Notes under the pieces: generated by a model
The model's input: only the letters and a program-made list of their open reading frames with translations
What the model was told of the DNA's origin: nothing
Databases searched by the model: none
From: Rhodopirellula sp. SM50
GTDB lineage: Bacteria; Planctomycetota; Planctomycetia; Pirellulales; Pirellulaceae
Length of the DNA: 64,000 nt
Reading direction: 5' to 3'
Assembly: GCF_002289565.1 (NCBI RefSeq)
Contig: NZ_NTFY01000033.1
Location: 86,414 to 150,413 of the forward strand
Part shown: piece by piece, positions 29,401 to 44,400 of the stretch
How the letters are laid out: each line of letters starts with the position of its first letter
How positions within the stretch are numbered: position 1 is the first letter of the stretch
Program-made: the position numbers and the translations under genes

Positions 29401-32400
29401 GCGTCAACGAGTAGAAGCTGTGACACAACGGTTGCCCGAAAAGAATCCGTGGCGGTCAACTGCGTTGTTCCCTCGTCTTGTTCAAGAAGACCGACAATCA
29501 CGCGGTCGAAGCGTCCTGACTCAGGGCCGCGTATACCTTCGAGATAAAGCGTCGTCTTCCGTTGTTCATTGGACAGTCCAAGCTGCGCTGCTGTGTAAGT
29601 TGCCCCCGTGTCAGCCGGTTGGATGAAATCGGTTTGGACACTCCGAGCTTCGCTTCCGTCTTTTGTCCAGATTCGCAGGCTTCCTTCGGCTGGCACTTCC
29701 GCGTCGTCGGATGCAAGATCTACTGGGGGAATTGAAGCGTTGTAAGCGAATGTCAAGTGTGTTGTCTCTTCAATCTCAAGTCCTGGCGGAATCTCAATGA
29801 CAAGCTTCTTAAACTCGAGCTTGCTGGCGATGTTGTCTTGCGGCAGGTCCGGATCAAGATCGTATCCGTCACGCCAATTTGGGATGCCGTCGCCGTCATC
29901 GTCGCCAAATCCCGTAGACAAGATCACTCCAAGTTCGCCGTCTTTGTCACGCAACTGATAGTCTTCGCCGAACAGGTCTTCATCGACGTTGCCGTCGTTG
30001 TTGGCGTCGACGAAAACACGTAGTGTCGGCGACTTTGTAATGAAGATGCCTGTGCCGTTTTCACCGACCGCGTGAAATGCGACGTCGCCATGGAAATTCA
30101 GTCCATCGTGCGTGACCACTTCTTGAACCACACCGATGTCCGAAAGAACATCACCTACGCCAACAACTCGTCTTAGACGATTGAAGTTGACACGTTCTTC
30201 AAGCGTTCCCGTTTCTTGGACTAGCAGCTTTGCAATATCAAGCCCCTTCACGGGGTTGTCGGTTCCCCGTTCCGAGGTGAATTGCAGGTGGTAGGCTGGA
30301 TCATATTCGTTTTGGGAGATCGCATACGGACCGCTCGGGTGCGCGATATTAACCTGGGCATCGATGTCGATCGACGTGATCACACCAAAGTCTTCCAGCA
30401 GGTCCGCGTCGAAGATGTCATTGTCGTTGGCGTCGATCCATTGTTCGTTCGGGTCCAGGATTCCGTCGCGGCTGATGCCGACGATTTTTTCGAACTCCCC
30501 GGTCGCCGGATCGACAATATAAATTCCCGTTCCTTTCTCAACGTGCGTCGCGGCAAACCCGATCATTGTGCCGTCGTCGGTGATGGCTGGAAGTTTGCCC
30601 ACGCTGGCAAAGCCGTTCTCCTGAGTTGCCAGCTCTTTGGGCTCGGTATAGGTCAGGTTGTTTGCGTAGAGCGTTCCGCCCGGCGTTGTGATGACAAATT
30701 CACCTGTATCGGCAACTCGCGGTGCGACCTTGTCGGACACCTGGCTTCCGAGGTAGCGAATGGGCGTATTTGGACCGGTCACCAGATAGTCGTCATGGCC
30801 GTGCTCGACCGAAGTCAAGGCGTTGAAGACATACTCTGGCTTGCCCAAGTTGTTGATACTGGCGGGAACTTGGTTGTGAACGAGCGCAAACGGCGATTGG
30901 TAATCGAGCTCCGAAGGAAATGCCCCCGCCGTTACCGGATTCAAGATGTAGACGGGCGGACGTTTGAGATCCTCTAAGATGAGATTGAAGAAAACAGCCC
31001 CGCCGACCAGCCCCGGAAGGAATGCCAGTCCGGCGCCACGCGGCGACGCCACGACCCCCGCAAACGGCGTGTCAATCAGGAATTCAAGGGTACGCAGCTT
31101 CAAGCCGGCGCCATAGAGCCCCATGTCCGACATTGCGACGACATCGGTCGTGTAGCCTGAATCAGCTTCTGTAGCATCCCATGTTTCGAGGAAGGCCAAC
31201 AAAATCGGAGTGTTGGCGCCGAATGCGAGATCAGCGGCCCTTGCGCGTGCAGCCAACGCCCGATGGGCGAGGACTTCCAATTCGTCATTGATTTGAACGT
31301 AATCGCCGAAGGTCAGCCTCGGCGACTCTTCGAAGGAAGGTACTCCATCGAACACCGGATGATTGATGACGTCATGCATCAGCTGCCGGCGTTCAAAGTC
31401 GGGTGAGCCGGTGTCAACCGTGTAGACGTTCGAATAGATCTTCTCGTCACGTTCCTCCTCCGCGGTGAACGCTACCCATCCCCGGTTATTCAGCGATAGA
31501 CCGATTCGGATGTCGTGGAAATCGGTTGCAACCGGTTCCGGCCCCAGTTCATCGATTGCGTTGACCTTGATCCGAACGGTTGCCGTGGAGACTTCCCCTG
31601 ATCCGTCCTGGACGATGTACTCGAAGGAGTCTTCCTGTTGCGAACTGTCCTGGAAGAGTTCCGCCAGGATCGTCGATTCAGTTGGGTCGTATTCAAAGCT
31701 CCCGTCGGGGCGGACCCGATATTCTGCACCTTTCTCCGTGACGCCACTGAACTCTTCGATCGTCAATTGATCATTGCGGTCCGGGTCGGTGTCGTTGACC
31801 AAGAGCCCCTTTCGAGCGGAAACATAGAGCACTCGCGACTGGGGAATGATAAAGCCAGAATCGTCCTCCGCCGTCGGCGGATCATTGCGCCCCTCGATCG
31901 TGACGAACGCAATGGCCGGATCACTTGCCAAGCCATCAGTGGCACGATAGGGCAATTCGAACGTTTCGTTTTCTCCTTCCGAAAGCCAGTTGAAAGCCCA
32001 GCGCGGATCGAAGGAAAAATCGCCGTCCGCATAAAGGGTCACCGTCGGTTGGTTCACGTTCGGACTGGTCTGCTCCACAGCCGCCAGTGGAAATGGCCCC
32101 TCATCGGGATCGGTGTCGTTGTCGAGAACGCTGTACGATGAATAGAAGATCTCATCTTCGTTCGCCGTGTAATTGTCGTCGTTCGCCGTGGGGCGAACGT
32201 TGGGTGTCGGACGCGGCGGCGGTTCTGGAGGATCAATGTCAGGCGACACGGTAACGAGTCCCAAATCAATGTCGCGGTCGATCGATCCCGGCGAGAGAGT
32301 GATCAGTCCAGTGCGATCACTTCCGTTTTGAAGATCACTGTCAACGGACTCGTCGGATCCTGCACCCGGCGATGTCGCTGCAAGGCCTTCGGGTATATCG

Positions 32401-35400
32401 ATGGAAACCCGATACTCCAGTGCGGGATCCAATCCGGCAAACGCGTAGTAGCCATGGTCCGACGTTGTGACCGTCTCCAAGACGCTCGACGCCCGATCCA
32501 ACAAACTGACCTCGATTCCCGCGTGTCCGCGTTCACCGACGTCTTGCAAGCCGTTTCGGTTTGCGTCGTACCAAACACGATCTCCCAATGTGGCGAAGGC
32601 CGCTGCGGTCGGGTCATTCACAAGCTCAAGGTTTACCGTCGCGGTAGCCTCTCCGCCGTATCCGTCCGAAATGGTGTAGCGGAAAGAGTCTGAGAACTCC
32701 TGTCCGAAAGTCGAGTCGACAAACACCTCGCGAGGGTCATAGTCGAACGTGCCGTCTTCGTAGACTGAGAACGGTACTCCGAGGGTAGAAGAGCCTGTCG
32801 CCGGTAGAACTGCCAAGCGATCTCCGTCCGTGTCGGTATCGTTGGCAAGGACTCCCTCGCCTTGTGATGTGACGGCGAAGACCTGATTGATTGGAACCGG
32901 GCGTTCACTTCCGTAGACATCGTCTTCAGCATTCGGGGCAGCATTCTCGCGAGGCGAGTCAGCGGTATCAGAAGGCGAATCACTTGCTTCTTCAGCCTCA
33001 CGGAAGAAACGCATGGTGGTGGAGAATACGTTCCCGGCCGCATCGAAAACGTCGACGGGGATAAGGTTCTCGCCAGGCTCCAGTGATACTCCGATCAAAT
33101 CGAATTGCCCCAAGGCATCGACAAACGAGAATCCCTCGGTCTCAGGCAGGCTAATGATGCTTCCAGGTTCCGCTGCTCCAGAAACAGTTACGGTGCCGGC
33201 AGACGTGCGGCGATCCCCGCGAGTTCCAGAATCACTTTCTTCGGCGAGATCGTAGCTGTAAGCGGGAAGGAGGGAATCGACAGTGATTGTCAGTGGCAAC
33301 GATTCAACACTGAGGTTGCCTGCCACATCCATGACGCGCGCCGTGATCACGTTTTCACCATCTGGCAGCCCGGGCAGTTGGAATGTTCCGTCCGAGTTGA
33401 CGTGCCCGCGAGCAATCTCCTTTCCGTTGCGATACCAAATTGTTAGCAGATCCGCTGCCATCGGGAAGCGAACCCGTGGCCGAACGGATGATGTCAAGTC
33501 ATCCGCGGAACTCCATCCCGAATCACTTGCACGATCCAAATCGGGGGCGAAAATCGCGGGAGCGGACTGATCAAGATTAAAGGTCGTGGTCGTCGACGAG
33601 GCGTTGCCATCAGCGTCCGTCGCACGCATCTCGATTTCGTTGATGCCACGTCGCAGCGACTGCGAAAAGACATCTTGGAATGAGTCTTCTTCGATAGAAA
33701 AGAACCCGGAAACGACGATCGATCGCAGATCGACCCAGTCACCTCCGTTAAGGCGTCCTTCGAAAGTAGCAACGCCGCTAGGATCACGAACGAGGCCGGT
33801 GTGATCCGCAATGCTCGTGATTCGGTCTTCGTCGCTGTTTCCGGTGTCATCAACCAGCGAAATCTCCATCACCGGGCCGCTTGTATCCTCAAAGGCGATG
33901 CGAATCTCCGTACTCGATTCGTTTCCGGCGATGTCGGTCGATGAAACGGACAGTGAGTTCTCACCTGGTTGAAGACGAATGTTCGCGAGCAAGAATTGCC
34001 CATCGCCGTCGGCAGTCGAGAAATTCTCGGTTCCCGCCAAGTTGATACGAGAATACGGTTCTGCCGTACCCCGCAAACTGATCGTGTCTTGGGAGGTTTT
34101 CGTTGCTTCGTCGCCGGCCCGATCGGCGACCGAGAGCGCCGCGTTCGGTTCCGACGGAGTGATGGAATCGACAATGATCGTGGTCGGAAGTGAGAAGCTT
34201 GAGACGTTGCCGGCGGGGTCTTCGCTGGTGAACGTGAAGACGTGGGTTCCGTCGGCCGAGTCGGCGATCGGAAACTCCGTCGTCGGCCCCCCGTCGACCT
34301 GTGCGATTTGTTGTCCGTCCTTGTAGAGCCGGACGATGGATCCGGGCTCGGTGGCGGTCGAGAGCGTGAAGCTGGACTGACGTGTGATGTTGTCGGTTAG
34401 ACTTTCACCGGTGTCATCGGCGGCTGCCAAATCGAGAGGAGAAGAAACCGTCGGACGCGCAGTATCAAGCGTGTAGGTAAACGACTGTGTCGGAGAAACC
34501 TGACCGAGCGTGTCCGTCGCCGTGACTTCGAGCGTGTAAATGCCATCGGGCAAATCGCCGCCGGCCAACGCCATCAGTCGACTGATCGACAAATCCAAAC
34601 GCGCACCATCGAGCCACGATGTGACATCCTGCAAAGCACTGCCGTCAAACGAAACTTGCACTTGCGCGATTCCGCTCGGATCATCAATCTTGGCGGACAG
34701 GTCGGCTCGATTTGTGATCTTGTCCGTAGCATCGCGCCCGCTATCCTCGACGAGTCCGACGTTGATCGTGGGTGCCGATACATCGGTCGCACTCGTGGTG
34801 ATTGTGCGTGTCAAACTTGTTGCGTTCCCGGCCAGGTCCGACGCTTCGACAATCAAGCTGTTCACGCCCTGTGCCAACGCGATGCCGTCGGCTCGAAACG
34901 CTCCGGTGGCATCCGCCTGCGTTATGGCAATGGGATGATTCGCATCGCTGTTTCGATAGACTCCGACAAAAGCATTCGGTTCCGTCGTCCCCACGATCGA
35001 AACACTCTCGACGTCCGTTGAATCGACATCGATGGAAGTGGTTGTTCCGTTTTCGGTGATCTGGGCGTCGAGCGCGGCGGGTGCCGTTTGATCAACCTGA
35101 ACCGTCATCGGGGATGAAGTCGAACTCGCATTGCCCGCTTCGTCGCGGGCGATCAGCATGATCTCAAAAACACCCTCGCCAGGTAGGACAACGGGGATCG
35201 TTGCCGTTCCCGTCGAAACTCCGGATGCCAGCGAGTTCCCGTTCACGATCACTTCGACAATGGCATCGGGTTCCGCGGCCGCAACCAAAATGACGTCGGT
35301 CAGATTCGTGATCCCGTCATCGCGATTGTGCCCGCCGTCAGCGACCTCGGCCAAGCGGGCGGCCGCGGGAGTTTCAGGAGCGACCGTGTCGACGACAAAG

Positions 35401-38400
35401 CTGAGGGTCGCGATCTCCGATTCATTTTCCAATGCATCAAAGGCTCGGAAGCGAACGGAATACTTGCCGTCGATAATCGATACGCCCGTCAATGTCTCCA
35501 GTTCATCGGGCGCAATTGAAAACGTCCCGTCGGTGGCGGAATGACTGATGGTTTGCCAGGGGCCGCCATCCATTGACAACTCGACGCGTTCGATCCCGCT
35601 CGGATCCTCGGCCGTGCCCGCAAGCGTCGCATCCGAAGTGATTCGGTCTCGAGGATTGACACCGGTATCGCTTGCCAAACCGATTTGAATCTCGGGTGGT
35701 GTGGTTTCATTGCCGATCCGAGTGATCGTCAACGATGACCCGAAGCCCGCACCGAATTCCGAGTCCGTTGCCGACCCTGCGAATACGATCAGTTTATTTT
35801 GGCCGACAAGCAGCGGAACATCCCCAAAAGCAAACATCCCGTTGAGCAAGGTTCGCGTGGTCGTTTGCGTAACCTCGAGGGTCAACTCGGAAAGCGGTGT
35901 CGCGGTTCCGGCGATTGTGACGGGCGATAGGCTGGTGGTGTTGTCGCCGGGAGGCAGCGAGTCGTCACTTCCAGGTTCCAGCGCGACCTTGGAGACCACG
36001 ACGCCTTGCCCGAAGGCTGGCCCCGCGGCGGAATAGCCGTATGAATAAAGCATCGCAGAACGATCGACGTAATCCACCAGCCCGTCACCGTTGATGTCGG
36101 ATGACAAGTCGACTTCAAGGTTTTCCTCGACCGCAGCCAGCGCTTCCTGAAGCTGATTCGCATCGTTGGCATCGATTTGCCGATCGTCGTTGACATCCCC
36201 GGCCAGCCTCAGTTGCATGGTGTACGCTGCGCTAGGACCGGAGACGCGCATCAGCGTTAGTCCGGCTTGATCAATCATGAACAGACTGGTTGCACGCGTG
36301 CCGTCCACCACGCGCGACACCTGCTGGCCCCCGTCGAGACTGACCAACGGCGGGGAATCTTGTTGAGACTCGACGACGACTTGCAGAATCAACTCGCCGC
36401 GTGGCGACGCGTTCAATTGCTGCTGCGTCCATTCAATCGTGAAGAGTTGTTCGATTGCCGGATCGCGGCTGTAGTTTCCAACGTTCCCAGTAAACTCGTC
36501 GATCGACCCAAGTGATGCGGTGACCTGGGATTCCTCGATGGTATTTCCGTACGCCAGAACCGTTCCGCCATCGGCGTCGTCGGAAACGATGAGTCGACCG
36601 TCGGCATCATAAACATAGGATCCGAGCGGACTGCCCGTTTCATCCGAGATGCCACGCAGCAAGCCCGTTTCGTTGTAATTGAATTGTCGATAGCCTCCCG
36701 TACTCGTTGAGACACGGCTGATCCGGCCCTCACGATCACGCGTCAAGTTGATTCCGGTCAATCCCTTGGTGTCGATCCGACTGTCGCTGACATGAATCGC
36801 GCATCCGGGGCCATAGACGATGCTGGTGGTATGTCCCTCGCCATCGAGCTCGTAATGTGGTCCCGTTCCTGGCTGGATGGTGAAGCTCGTGCCAGGCAAC
36901 AGCCCATTGGACGGATGGTAGGGCAACCCGGTTCCGAGTTGATAGAACTTGCCATTGACGCGTCGAAGCATAGCGTCGACCGATTCGAGCGTCGCACCGG
37001 CGCCCGAGTCCGCTTGCCAGCGCGGGCGATAGTAGGTCAATCCGCCGAGACTGATCGATTCGGGTGAGAACGTGAATCCGACTCGCCGTCCATCCGGAAG
37101 CGACGCATAAAGTCGCGAACCCTCGGAAAGGGGTTCGTAATCACCAAACCCTTCGCGCCCCGTGCTCGGTACGTCGGTTTGGATCACGTAGTCAAGCTCC
37201 GCCCAACGCCACCCGCCGCCAAAGGTCGAATCAAACGCGGCCAACGACGAGTCGTAAACCCGGGTCAGCGAAAGCGTTTCGCCATCGGCTTCGAACGAGT
37301 CATCTCGATTCGTTTGGCGATAGACACGTGATTTGTCTGACGAGTTGACTTCGATCCGCATCCGTGCGGTCGCCGGACGACCCGAGATGTCGATTGCCGA
37401 CAGACGCAACTGATAAAACCCGTTTGCCATTTCCCTCGGGTCGATCGTCGCCAACGTTCCATCAAAGGGCTGATCGCCCGCGGCAATCTCGCGGTACCGA
37501 TCGGATCCCCATGGAGCCAAGGAGAGGGACCATTGATCAAGATTGGAATCGTCGATTGAGCCGACGACATCGATTTCTTGGCGGATTCCCTGATAGCCGA
37601 TTTGGCTATTCAGGCTGAGCAGCGGCGCAAGGTCATCGGAATCGTCGAGTGTCTTTAGAAAGACGCTGTCCGAAGCACTCAGCCCCTGCCGATCTTGGAC
37701 GAATCCTTCCAGCAGGATTTTTCCTGTTTCCGAGGGGCGAAGCGTCGCGTGACCATTGGCGTCCAAGTCGACTTCCTGTCCGGCGGCAAATAGCCGAACG
37801 GTTTCGATCCCCGATAGACTCGCTCCGGTCACCCGCACTGAAACGTCTTGATCGGGGCCGACCGGGAAGCTCGGAGTCAACTCGATTTGAACCTTTGGCG
37901 GGACTGGTTCATTCGTCACCCGAAGCAGCGCATTCTGCCTTGCAGTTTTGACTCCATCGGTCAGCGTAAAGGTCACGATGTAATCGCTGGCCTGGCCGAC
38001 GACGGGTGTCCACGTGAACTCGCCGGTTGCTTCATCAAGCGCTGCACCTTCGGGCAACAGCACGGCGCCGTGTCGAAGATCATCCCCAAGATCGGGATCG
38101 GTGCCCACAAGCTGGAACGACAAGGGGCGTCCGACCACGCCGGCTTGGTCGATCGGTTCAAGGACCGGCGCGCGATTGACATCATCGACGCGGAGTCTGA
38201 ACGTCATCACATCCGTTCCGCCGCGCGAATCTTCTGCCGTGACGTTGAGTTGGTAGATACCGGATTGATTGAACGAGGGCGTCCATTCAAGCACCTGGGC
38301 GTCTTCGATGAGAACCGCACCGGCGGGAAGATTATCGATCGCCAGGTCATAGTCATCGAGATCCGGGTCGATCGCGGCGAGCAGCAGACGATAGGCGGCA

Positions 38401-41400
38401 CCCTCACTCGCGAATTGTGGGGCGACGCCAACGATCAACGGTGCCCGATTGGTGTCGGTGACGTTCACCGTCAAGGTGTCTTCGATCGTCAGGTTTCCGT
38501 CGCTTGCTGCGATGACGATTGAGTACTCACCGGCATCATCAAAGCCTGGGGTCCAAGTCAAGTTCCCCGTTGCAGAATTGAACGTCGCGCCGGCCGGCAA
38601 TCCGGAAACGATGTCGTAGCGAAGCGAATCGCCATCGGGGTCTTCTGCGACGACGTGGAGGTCCAGCAATTGCGTTTCCGCGACACTGGCAATCAGCGAA
38701 GAAGTAAAGTTCGGCGCCTGATTGGTTTCCCGAACGCGAATCGAGAAGGTTTCGATATCTTGCAGTTCGTTGCCGGGGACGGAATTGCCGCCGTCCGCAA
38801 CATCGACGGTCACAGAGAACGTCCCGGTTTCTGCAGGAGTCCAATTCAAAGTCGCGCGGCCGTAGACCGAGCTTTCAACGATACTCGCGTTGTCGATACC
38901 GGCCACCGAGTACGCCAGCGTTTCCTCGTCCAGGTCGTATGCCTTGAGGGGAATCTCGATGGTCTCGCCGAGCATTACCACTCTGTCGCCGATAAAGTCG
39001 AGCACCGGCGGGTCATTCTCGGACGTGACTTCGATCACGAAGTCAAAGAAGGTGGTCAAGCGATCGAATCGCTCGCCTCCCGGTGCGTAGTCCACTGCCG
39101 TGATTCGGATCGGATGATTGGCACGGTCACCGGTCACGGGATTCAGGACGAATTTGCCGCGACCATCGCCGAGGTCAGTGAATTCGACGAAGTCCGGAAG
39201 GCTTCGGTTGCTCAGTGAGCTTGCTGCCGTCAACGTGATCGGATCTCCATCCGGATCGCTGACGTTGACGACGAACTCGGTCGTTTCATCGCGAGCAATC
39301 GTCACCGTATCGATGGGCTCAATTACCGGCACGCGGTTTTGGCTCAGCACTTCGATGGGTACGGTCAAGTTCGCAGTCGCATTCGCGCCGACGCCATCGC
39401 CGTCGTCGATCGCGGTAAACGAAACGGTGTAGAGCCCGGCCTGGTCGAATTCGGGCTGCCAGGTAAACAATCCGGTTTGTTCATCGAAGTCCGCGCCATC
39501 GGGAAGCAAGCGAGTCGGACGATAGGTGACGGTCGGCTGAGCATCATCGGAGTAGTTCAGCGATCCATCATCCGACCTTACCGGCGGGACAAAGTCAGGG
39601 TTGTCCGGATCACGGGCGAAGACGCGGAACGAGACTTGTTGGCCTTCGAAGACCCTCCAGGTTCCGATTTCATCAAACTCGGGTGCGGCATTCGCGTTCA
39701 AGACTGCCAGTGTGCTGACAACCGAATCGGAATGATCCCCGGCAAATGCGGTGAAGGTGACTTCGTAGACGCCTTGCCGGGCATAGCCCGGTGTCCAGGT
39801 CAGTTCGCCCGTGATCGGATGCAAGACGGCTCCATCTGGGAGTCCGCCGGCCACATACCGTATCGAGTCCCCATCGGGATCCGTTGCCGTCACTTTCATC
39901 AGCAACGTGTCGCCTTCGCGCAACAGACGACTACCCGGATCCGCTATCACCGGCGGCAAATTTCGCGGCAAGATGGTCAGGTCGATTGAGACTGTCGAGT
40001 CGACCTTACCGTCCGACGCGTAGAAGCTGATGTCGGGATAGAACCCGACATCGTCCGATTGGGGATACCAATACAGTGATTGTGTTTTCGCATCAAAAAC
40101 GGCATCCGGCGGGATTTGTGAAGCCCAGCGGCGAATCGAGTCCCCATCCGGATCAGAAGACGGTACGGGAATAACAATCGGGCTGCCGGGATATCTCGCA
40201 TAAGATCGTCGTTCCAACGAGAATTCCGGCGGATGATTGCCTCCCGCAACTTCGATCACGAAGGATTGCTCATCCCATGCGGCTTGTGGATCGTAGGCGC
40301 GAATCGTGACCTCCGTTTGCGTCGAATCGTTGGCAACGGGAGTCCAAACCAATTGGCCGGTAACCGGATCGAGCGACATCGCTTCCGGACCTTTGGTCAA
40401 CACGTAAATCGGCTGGCTGCCGTCCGGGTCGGTTGCAAGGACCTGGTACTGATAGGGCTGGCCGACTTGGGCGGTCGTCACCTCGGTCGATTCAATATCG
40501 GGCGCCTGATTGTCACCGACAATCGCAGAAACGGAATTGGCGAAGTTGACACGCAAGTCGTTGGGCGAGTTGATGGCGACGGTACGCCCGATCGTCGAAG
40601 CTCCTACGGCAAGGTTGTTTCCGCCCGGGACGTTGGAAGACAGATTGACGAGCCAATTGCCACTGTTGTCTTGAGCCGCGCCATCGGGAGTTCCGGGGTA
40701 ACCGTTTGACGGATTGAGCACCAGATACAAGGGCAACACCAATGGCAGGTCGCTCTTGTTGGTCAGGCTGACGTCGTAGCGAATGGTTTGGGTCGATCGC
40801 TCGAGTCGAGAATTAGAAAAGTCAAAGTCGACGAAAGGCGCGACGGAATCGACAGCGGTGAAAGTCGTTACAAATGGTGTTCCCATCGCAACGCCCAGTC
40901 GTGTTTCGATATCGCCCGAGACGGTTAACGTGTATTCGGATTCGCGTAAGCCGGTAACGGTCAACAGGACGGTATCAGTCGTCGGATCATAAATGGCTCG
41001 ACGAAGCTCGGCGTGATTGCCATCGGCATCGGAAAGCTGATAGTTGCCGAGATTCAGTACGGACCCGCTGCCCTCGCCGTCGTCGGTGCTCATCTTTTGA
41101 TCAAAGCGCACACTGATCAGGCTGAGTGGTAGCCCGACGTTGGCATCCTGAGGCGGATTGGTTGCCACCACCACCGGTTCCAATTGGGCAATGAGTAGAT
41201 CAACTTGTTCGGACTGACTCACCAGGATGCGACCGTCCCTTGTGGTCTCGATCGTATCACCGCGGGTGCCGTTCTCAGCCAGAGTGACACGCCGCCCCGT
41301 CACGGTGTCGATCATGACGAGATCGCCGCCGTCGCCATCGGAGTCGCTGTTCTGAGAAACGAATAGCAATCCGTCGAGCACGCTATTGGTTGCACCAAAC

Positions 41401-44400
41401 TTGATCGAATCGATCGACGCCTCGAACTCGAACATCGCTTCGGCACGACCGCGATCATTGATGCGGACGACAGCTTGCCGTTCCGGCCAAATGACGGCCC
41501 AAAGTGATCCGTCTGGGGCAAAGTCCATACTGCCGAATCGAAGGTTCCGATCGCGCGTGACTTGGTTGAACTCGACGGCGCTCACTTCACCGGTGTCGGT
41601 ATCGACATCCAATTCAACCGCTGCAATTCCGCGATCGGTTGTCACAACCAACCGATCTGGGTTTTCTGGATCCGCAACGACGGACGTGGTGATTCCAGTC
41701 CCAAACTCCTTTAGAACGCTCCCATCGGAAGGATCCAATTGCAGCAGCGGACCTCCGCCCGTAGCCGCCCAAAGTCGGCCCGCGGCATCAAACTCCAAGC
41801 CGTAGATCGGATGATCTAGCGTTACCCAAGGAGAGCCGTTGTCCCCACCGTCTCGGTCATAGCGGAAGATTTGGTTTCGTGATTGTCCGCCCGAAACCAA
41901 AATCATCTGGTCCGGTGTTTCGGTGATCGCCAGCGGCCCGATTCCGGCAGGCCCCGGTATGAACCCTGTCGCAAATGCTGAATCTTGCAGCGGGGCAAGC
42001 ACAAAGCCGAATGAAGAGTCGCCCTTCTTGGACGGAACGCCTCGTTCCGCCACATCAAACAAGGGATTGGTTGACGGATCGGGAACCGGTTGCAGAGGTA
42101 CGCCCAGGTCGACAGGAAGTGTATTGATCGCATCTGCCGATGAAACGTCTGTCGTCGGATCCACCACGGAAGCACCGACGGTGGGCTGCTGGCGATTCCC
42201 CGCGCGATCGGTCGCCAGTGAAAGGAAGCGATAGCGCCGTCCCGGTTCGCCCTCAAAATTCACTGTGCCGGACGCGTCGGTGAGCTCCGACTGCCAAATC
42301 AGATATGGCCCATCGTCTTCCGAGACATACAGATTAACGTAGTCCAAACCGGATCCGCCGGCAGTGTCTTCGGCCGACCATGTCAGCGAATAAATCGAGC
42401 CGTTCTGGTCGATCTCGAGCGAAGACGTCGGCAGATCAGCATCGAATCTCACGCGCACGGTCGGCGTGACTTCGGGTGGCGCATTGTCGAGCAGCACGCG
42501 CGCCTCCATCGGTAAAACATCTCCCGTCGAAACCGACTCCGCGGCACGCACGGTGAACTGCACGCTGGCCGTGCCTGCCCCTTGCGCGTTGTTGGGCGGC
42601 AAGAAACCCTTCGAGACATCCCGAAGGACTTCGCCGGTTGCGGGATCGATCGCTTGGATCACCCAGCTTGCCGTGGATGTTGCCAAGTCGATTCCTGCGC
42701 TGACGCGCAGAATAAAACCGTGTGTCGAGACGAAGTCAAAATCGCCCTGGAACGACGGTTGATTCGTCGGCAGTTCGATCGGCGGAAGCGTCCCGACTTG
42801 GATATTGCCGAGTCGGAATGTTCTGGGATCGGCGTGATCATCCAGTTGCACCAACACACGTGCTTCGGCGGAGTTTGTCGGCGCGCTCTCCGGGTTTTGG
42901 AAACGGACGGTGTAGGGGAGATCTTTTTCTACGGGTACGAAACCATTGCTTTCCGCCGTGAAAGGGCCGGCCAGTGATGCCAGCCCGAAACTTGATTCGC
43001 CACCGTCCAGAAAACGGGAAAGATCGACCGACTCGAACGGGGCCTCGTTGTCTGGCGTGATGCCTGTAATCAGATAGTCCGCCGGCAAACTGTTTCGTGC
43101 ATTCCAGGCGACCCACGGGACGTAGACACGCAATGACTGTGTACGTGTCGGGGCGATCGCTCCCAAATCCAAATCCAACGTCTCGCCGAGTTGTGGCACG
43201 TCGTTGGCATCGGTCAGTCGAGGCGGCAACAACTCGAACGTCGGAGACGTGAATCGCGCCGGATCATCCTCCTTCGGTGCAATCGTGCTGTCGTTGTGGC
43301 CATACCAGCCCTTGAGACGATCAAAGAAAGTGACCAGGTCGTCGGCGCGAACTGACTGGCCGGTCGGTCCGGCGATGATCCCCGACGCAAGCGTGGCCAT
43401 CAGACTCACCAAACCCGGCCGCTCGCGCAGCGGCGGATCTTGGCCATCGGGAAGCAGGATTTCCGCAGACTCAAGTCCGGCGAGATAGAGATCTGAGAAC
43501 ACGGCCGGATCGGCCGCCAAAGCCAACAATTCAGCCGGAGCGTCACTCGAATTAATGATGCCCTGTCGAAGTTGCTCTGCCTGGCCTCTCGCATGATCGA
43601 CGAACTCCTCACGCGTCAATGCCGTTGCGCTTGCCGTCACGTTGAACTGGAACGGAACGAACGGCTTCTCAAGAATTCCGGGCTTCCCGCCCAATGCCTG
43701 CCACGCGATTCCGAGCCCCGGAACGATCGAATTGAGGCCGGCCGAGATGTCATCATCGAGCAGCCCCTCATAGTCGGGAAAGACGCTGTAGAAGCGTTCT
43801 CGAAATGCGTCGGCATCCCGATCCTGCATCTCCTTCAAACCGGGATAGGTAAACGTCGTGAAGGAAAACCCGGTGAATCCGTCGGCTTCGGTGTCAAGCA
43901 AGTAGCCCGAGGCGAGGTTGTATCCGTTGGTGTTGACGATCGGATTGAGGTCGGGCCATGGAACGTCGTCAAGGGCATCGCTATCGGGGCGTCCGTCCGC
44001 GTTCGTGGAAAAGTCCAGGTAGGGCAAGCTATAGACCCAACCATTGGTTCCCATTTCGGGAACGCCGACCTGATAAAAGACGTAGGGCGTATCCAAGTTG
44101 CTGAGACTTTGGAACGCCACGCTATACAGGGCATTGTCTCCGGCCAAGATGACTCTCGGACCGCCGATTCCAATGCTGACGTCCGGTTGAATGACGTCTT
44201 GAATCAGGAATCGATAAGGAACGACAACCGGGTCTTCTCCGGGATTGCTCACGCGAACGTCGTACAATCCGTGCGGCAAATCGGTGAAATCAAAGACGGC
44301 CCGGATCGTCGTCGCATCGACCACCTTCAGCTCTCGCGGGGCACGGGCACCAAATCCGGGGCGTTCAATCGAAACCGATGCCTGGTCTGAAAAGCCCGAT

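Noticed and set aside
29757..30977. Several + strand frames over the giant gene (for example 231 codons at 30282-30977)
   Set aside because: Antisense shadows produced by Asp/Val-rich coding; no independent signal.
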